The notes beneath the pieces are model-generated. The model was given only the letters and a program-made list of their open reading frames with translations, was not told where the DNA came from and searched no databases. Shown here in pieces: positions 5,401 to 6,810 of a stretch of 6,810 nucleotides of DNA; the first letter of the stretch is position 1, and each line of letters begins with the position of its first letter. This stretch comes from an uncultured Lachnospiraceae bacterium. GTDB taxonomy: Bacteria; Bacillota; Clostridia; Lachnospirales; Lachnospiraceae. The stretch spans positions 1 through 6,810 of the forward strand of contig CANPZR010000134.1 in NCBI GenBank assembly GCA_947589175.1, in the 5' to 3' direction. Position numbers and translations under genes: made by a program.

Positions 5401-6581
5401 CACTGATTCTCCTTTACAAAATCTTCATAGAGCGGCGACATGCTGCGCAGTCTCTCCACGATTGCCTTTAAGTTGTCCACCACATAGTCCGCGTCTTCCT
5501 TTGTAGTCTCCTCCGACAGGGTGAGCCGCAGCGATCCATGGGCGATCTCATGGACCAGGCCGATGGCCAAAAGCACATGGGAGGGGTCCAAAGACCCGGA
5601 TGTGCAGGCGGAGCCGCTGGAGGCACAGATGCCCTTCTGGTCTAACATAATCAGCAGGGATTCGCCCTCAATAAACCGGAAACAGACATTGACATTGTTG
5701 GGAAGTCGCTTCTGCCTGTGCCCGTTGACCTTCACATAGGGAATCTCCTTCTCGATCCTCTCAATGAGGTAATCCCGCACCTCGGTCTCCTGCGCCGCAT
5801 TGCTCTCCATGTTCGCGGCCGCGAGCTTAGCCGCCGCTCCCATGCCCACAATGCCCGGCACGTTATGCGTGCCCGCGCGGCGGGCTCTCTCCTGGGCGCC
5901 GCCGTGAATGAAGGCCCCCATCTTCAAGCCGTTTCTCATATACATAAATCCAATGCCCTTGGGCCCGTGGAACTTGTGGCCGCTGGCGCTCAGAAGATCG
6001 ATGTTCATCTCCTCCACGTCAATGGGAATGTGGCCGAACGCCTGCACCGCGTCCGTGTGGAACAGAACTCCGTGCTTCTTCGCCACGGCGCCCAGCTCCT
6101 TCACCGGCTCGATGGTTCCGATCTCGTTGTTCGCAAACATGATGCTGACTAAAATCGTGTCCGGGCGTATGGCTTTTTCAAGCGCCTCCGGCGATACCAG
6201 GCCGTCCTCGTCTACGTCTAAGACCGTCACCTCGTATCCGTTCCGCTCCAGCCAGTCGCAGGTGTGAAGCACCGCGTGATGCTCGATGGCAGAGGTAATA
6301 ATATGCTTTCCCTTGTTCTTATAGCCTTCCGCCACCCCTTTGATGGCCCAGTTGTCCGACTCGCTGCCGCCGCCTGTAAAATAAATCTCCGACGGCTTCG
6401 CGTGGATCATCCCGGCAATGTACTCCCTGGCGTCCTCCACCGCGTCCTTTGCCTTTCCGGCAAAGCTGTACACGCTGGACGGATTTGAATAAATCTCTGT
6501 AAAATAAGGCTTCATGGCCTCAAACACTTCCGGCTTCACTGAAGTAGTGGCAGCGTTGTCAAGATAGATCAATGAATTCAT
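5400..6581 (-). CDS. nifS: Cysteine desulfurase, NifS/IscS type
   Basis: This PLP enzyme converts cysteine to alanine and holds the released sulfur as a persulfide for Fe-S and thio-tRNA synthesis. The 393-residue protein opens with I-Y-L-D-N-A-A-T-T. H101 in A-I-E-H-H stacks on PLP and D177 in F-H-T-D-A binds its pyridine nitrogen. K203 in S-G-H-K-F-H-G-P forms the Schiff base. The sulfur-accepting Cys is C326 in S-S-G-S-A-C-T-S-G-S-L. The long mobile loop after it marks the class I (IscS/NifS) rather than SufS group. Length is standard. I chose the ATG at 6581 over the in-frame GTG at 6590 because AGGAG at 6594-6590 is 8 nt from the ATG but overlaps the GTG. It is first in the nifS-nifU-mnmA operon, driven by the promoter at 6623-6650. 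Confidence 0.97.
   Translation of the reverse strand: MNSLIYLDNAATTSVKPEVFEAMKPYFTEIYSNPSSVYSFAGKAKDAVEDAREYIAGMIHAKPSEIYFTGGGSESDNWAIKGVAEGYKNKGKHIITSAIEHHAVLHTCDWLERNGYEVTVLDVDEDGLVSPEALEKAIRPDTILVSIMFANNEIGTIEPVKELGAVAKKHGVLFHTDAVQAFGHIPIDVEEMNIDLLSASGHKFHGPKGIGFMYMRNGLKMGAFIHGGAQERARRAGTHNVPGIVGMGAAAKLAAANMESNAAQETEVRDYLIERIEKEIPYVKVNGHRQKRLPNNVNVCFRFIEGESLLIMLDQKGICASSGSACTSGSLDPSHVLLAIGLVHEIAHGSLRLTLSEETTKEDADYVVDNLKAIVERLRSMSPLYEDFVKENQ
5409..5415 (-). promoter_or_regulatory. Shine-Dalgarno deciding the nifU start
   Basis: AAAGGAG on the minus strand is 8 nt from the ATG at 5400 and 5 nt from the competing GTG at 5403. It lies inside the last codons of nifS and favours the ATG, giving a TGATG stop-start overlap. 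Confidence 0.7.
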
Positions 6582-6589
6582 CTTGTCCA

Positions 6590-6597
6590 CTCCTTTT
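6590..6597 (-). promoter_or_regulatory. Shine-Dalgarno deciding the nifS start
   Basis: AAAAGGAG on the minus strand ends 8 nt before the ATG at 6581. The in-frame GTG at 6590-6588 begins on the last G of this motif and so cannot be the start served by it. Confidence 0.8.
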
Positions 6598-6622
6598 CAT
6601 ACTTTTAAAATAGGATATGTAT

Positions 6623-6650
6623 ATTATAGCAGATTATCCGGCTCTGTCAA
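6623..6650 (-). promoter_or_regulatory. Consensus promoter of the nifS-nifU-mnmA operon
   Basis: Minus-strand TTGACA (6650-6645) and TATAAT (6628-6623) are both perfect consensus hexamers, separated by 16 bp. The -10 is about 41 bp upstream of the chosen nifS ATG. The core promoter is flanked by a 6-bp inverted repeat (GGATAT 6613-6618, ATATCC 6650-6655). The -35 element lies inside the first unit of a 38-bp tandem repeat. No IscR/Rrf2-type operator was recognised. Confidence 0.8.
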
Positions 6651-6713
6651 TATCCAGCCTCTCTGAACGGCCTGCCCGGCTCTGTCAATATCCTGCATCT
6701 CTGAGCGGCCTGC
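6638..6713. repeat. Two-copy 38-bp tandem repeat overlapping the nifS promoter
   Basis: Units at 6638-6675 and 6676-6713 match at 35 of 38 positions. The differences fall at unit positions 19, 22 and 30. Each unit carries the TTGACA hexamer on the minus strand and GGCCTGCCCGGC across its junction. Only the copy next to the gene has a correctly spaced -10. A possible degenerate third copy, sharing CCGGC and AATATCC with a 1-nt shift, covers about 6714-6752. The repeat lies between the stop of the upstream gene and nifS. Confidence 0.85.
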
Positions 6714-6738
6714 CCGGCCCCCGAAAATATCCGCGAAA

Positions 6739-6810
6739 TCAGAATACTGCCTCTCCCTGGGCTGTCATATCCTCCACTGCCTCTATCATATTTGCGATAA
6801 GAGCCTCTAT
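6739..6810 (-). CDS. 3' end of an unidentified gene upstream of nifS, cut by window edge
   Basis: Reading from the window edge on the minus strand gives 23 sense codons and then TGA at 6741-6739. The peptide is helix-like, with alternating hydrophobic and acidic residues (IEALIANMIEAVEDM, then TAQGEAVF at the end). Codon use resembles the neighbouring genes. In many Firmicutes an Rrf2/IscR regulator precedes nifS, but this tail shows no feature of that family and I do not name it. About 110 bp separate the stop from the nifS -10, so the two are probably separate transcription units. Confidence 0.5.
   Translation of the reverse strand: MEALIANMIEAVEDMTAQGEAVF

Noticed and set aside
5401..5403. 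GTG as the start of the NifU-type gene
   Set aside because: Only 5 nt from the Shine-Dalgarno and a weaker codon. The adjacent ATG has 8-nt spacing and the classic TGATG overlap.
6638..6713. CRISPR-like repeats
   Set aside because: The two 38-bp units are directly adjacent with no spacers, and no cas genes are present.
6647..6808. Minus-strand frame open for 53 codons through the 38-bp repeats
   Set aside because: Low-complexity Gly/Arg/Ser-rich product without start signal. The other frame (stop at 6741-6739) looks more like real protein.

Overview
The window looks like chromosomal DNA from a low-to-mid GC Firmicute, most likely a Clostridia / Lachnospiraceae-type gut anaerobe. This is inference from three things: strong AGGAGG-type ribosome binding sites, Firmicute protein families (YitT with DUF2179, LCP/LytR_C, NifS-NifU-MnmA), and AT-rich intergenic regions between coding DNA of roughly 50% GC. 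I saw no mobile element, CRISPR array, rRNA or tRNA gene.

Layout from left to right. Positions 1-23 (minus) hold the first seven codons of a gene whose start resembles a sugar ABC-transporter ATPase of the MsmK/UgpC type. It is preceded by an AT-rich leader of about 125 bp carrying two inverted repeats. Positions 149-2905 (minus) form a three-gene operon in the order LCP-like/LytR_C protein, WecG/TagA/CpsF-like protein, YitT-family membrane protein. A well-formed promoter lies upstream at 2949-2977. Both cell-wall-type proteins have lost signature residues of their enzyme families, which is the most unusual feature of the window. A divergent intergenic region (2906-3094) separates this operon from a plus-strand FabG-like short-chain dehydrogenase (3095-3832). 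That gene converges on the next minus-strand operon, with a 73-bp gap that can fold into a hairpin.

Positions 3906-6581 (minus) are a tightly coupled sulfur-trafficking operon: cysteine desulfurase (nifS/iscS type), NifU/IscU-type Fe-S scaffold, and tRNA 2-thiouridylase mnmA. The desulfurase takes sulfur from cysteine as a persulfide. The scaffold uses it to build Fe-S clusters, and MnmA uses it for the 2-thio group of wobble uridine in tRNA-Lys/Glu/Gln. The operon has a consensus promoter (TTGACA, 16 bp, TATAAT), and its -35 hexamer lies inside a 38-bp tandem repeat. The last 72 bases appear to be the 3' end of another minus-strand gene that I do not recognise.

Most of the window is ordinary core-genome content. 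The points worth a second look are the paired degenerate LCP and WecG/TagA homologues co-transcribed with YitT, the duplicated -35 element upstream of nifS, and the inverted or direct repeats in the two AT-rich control regions.
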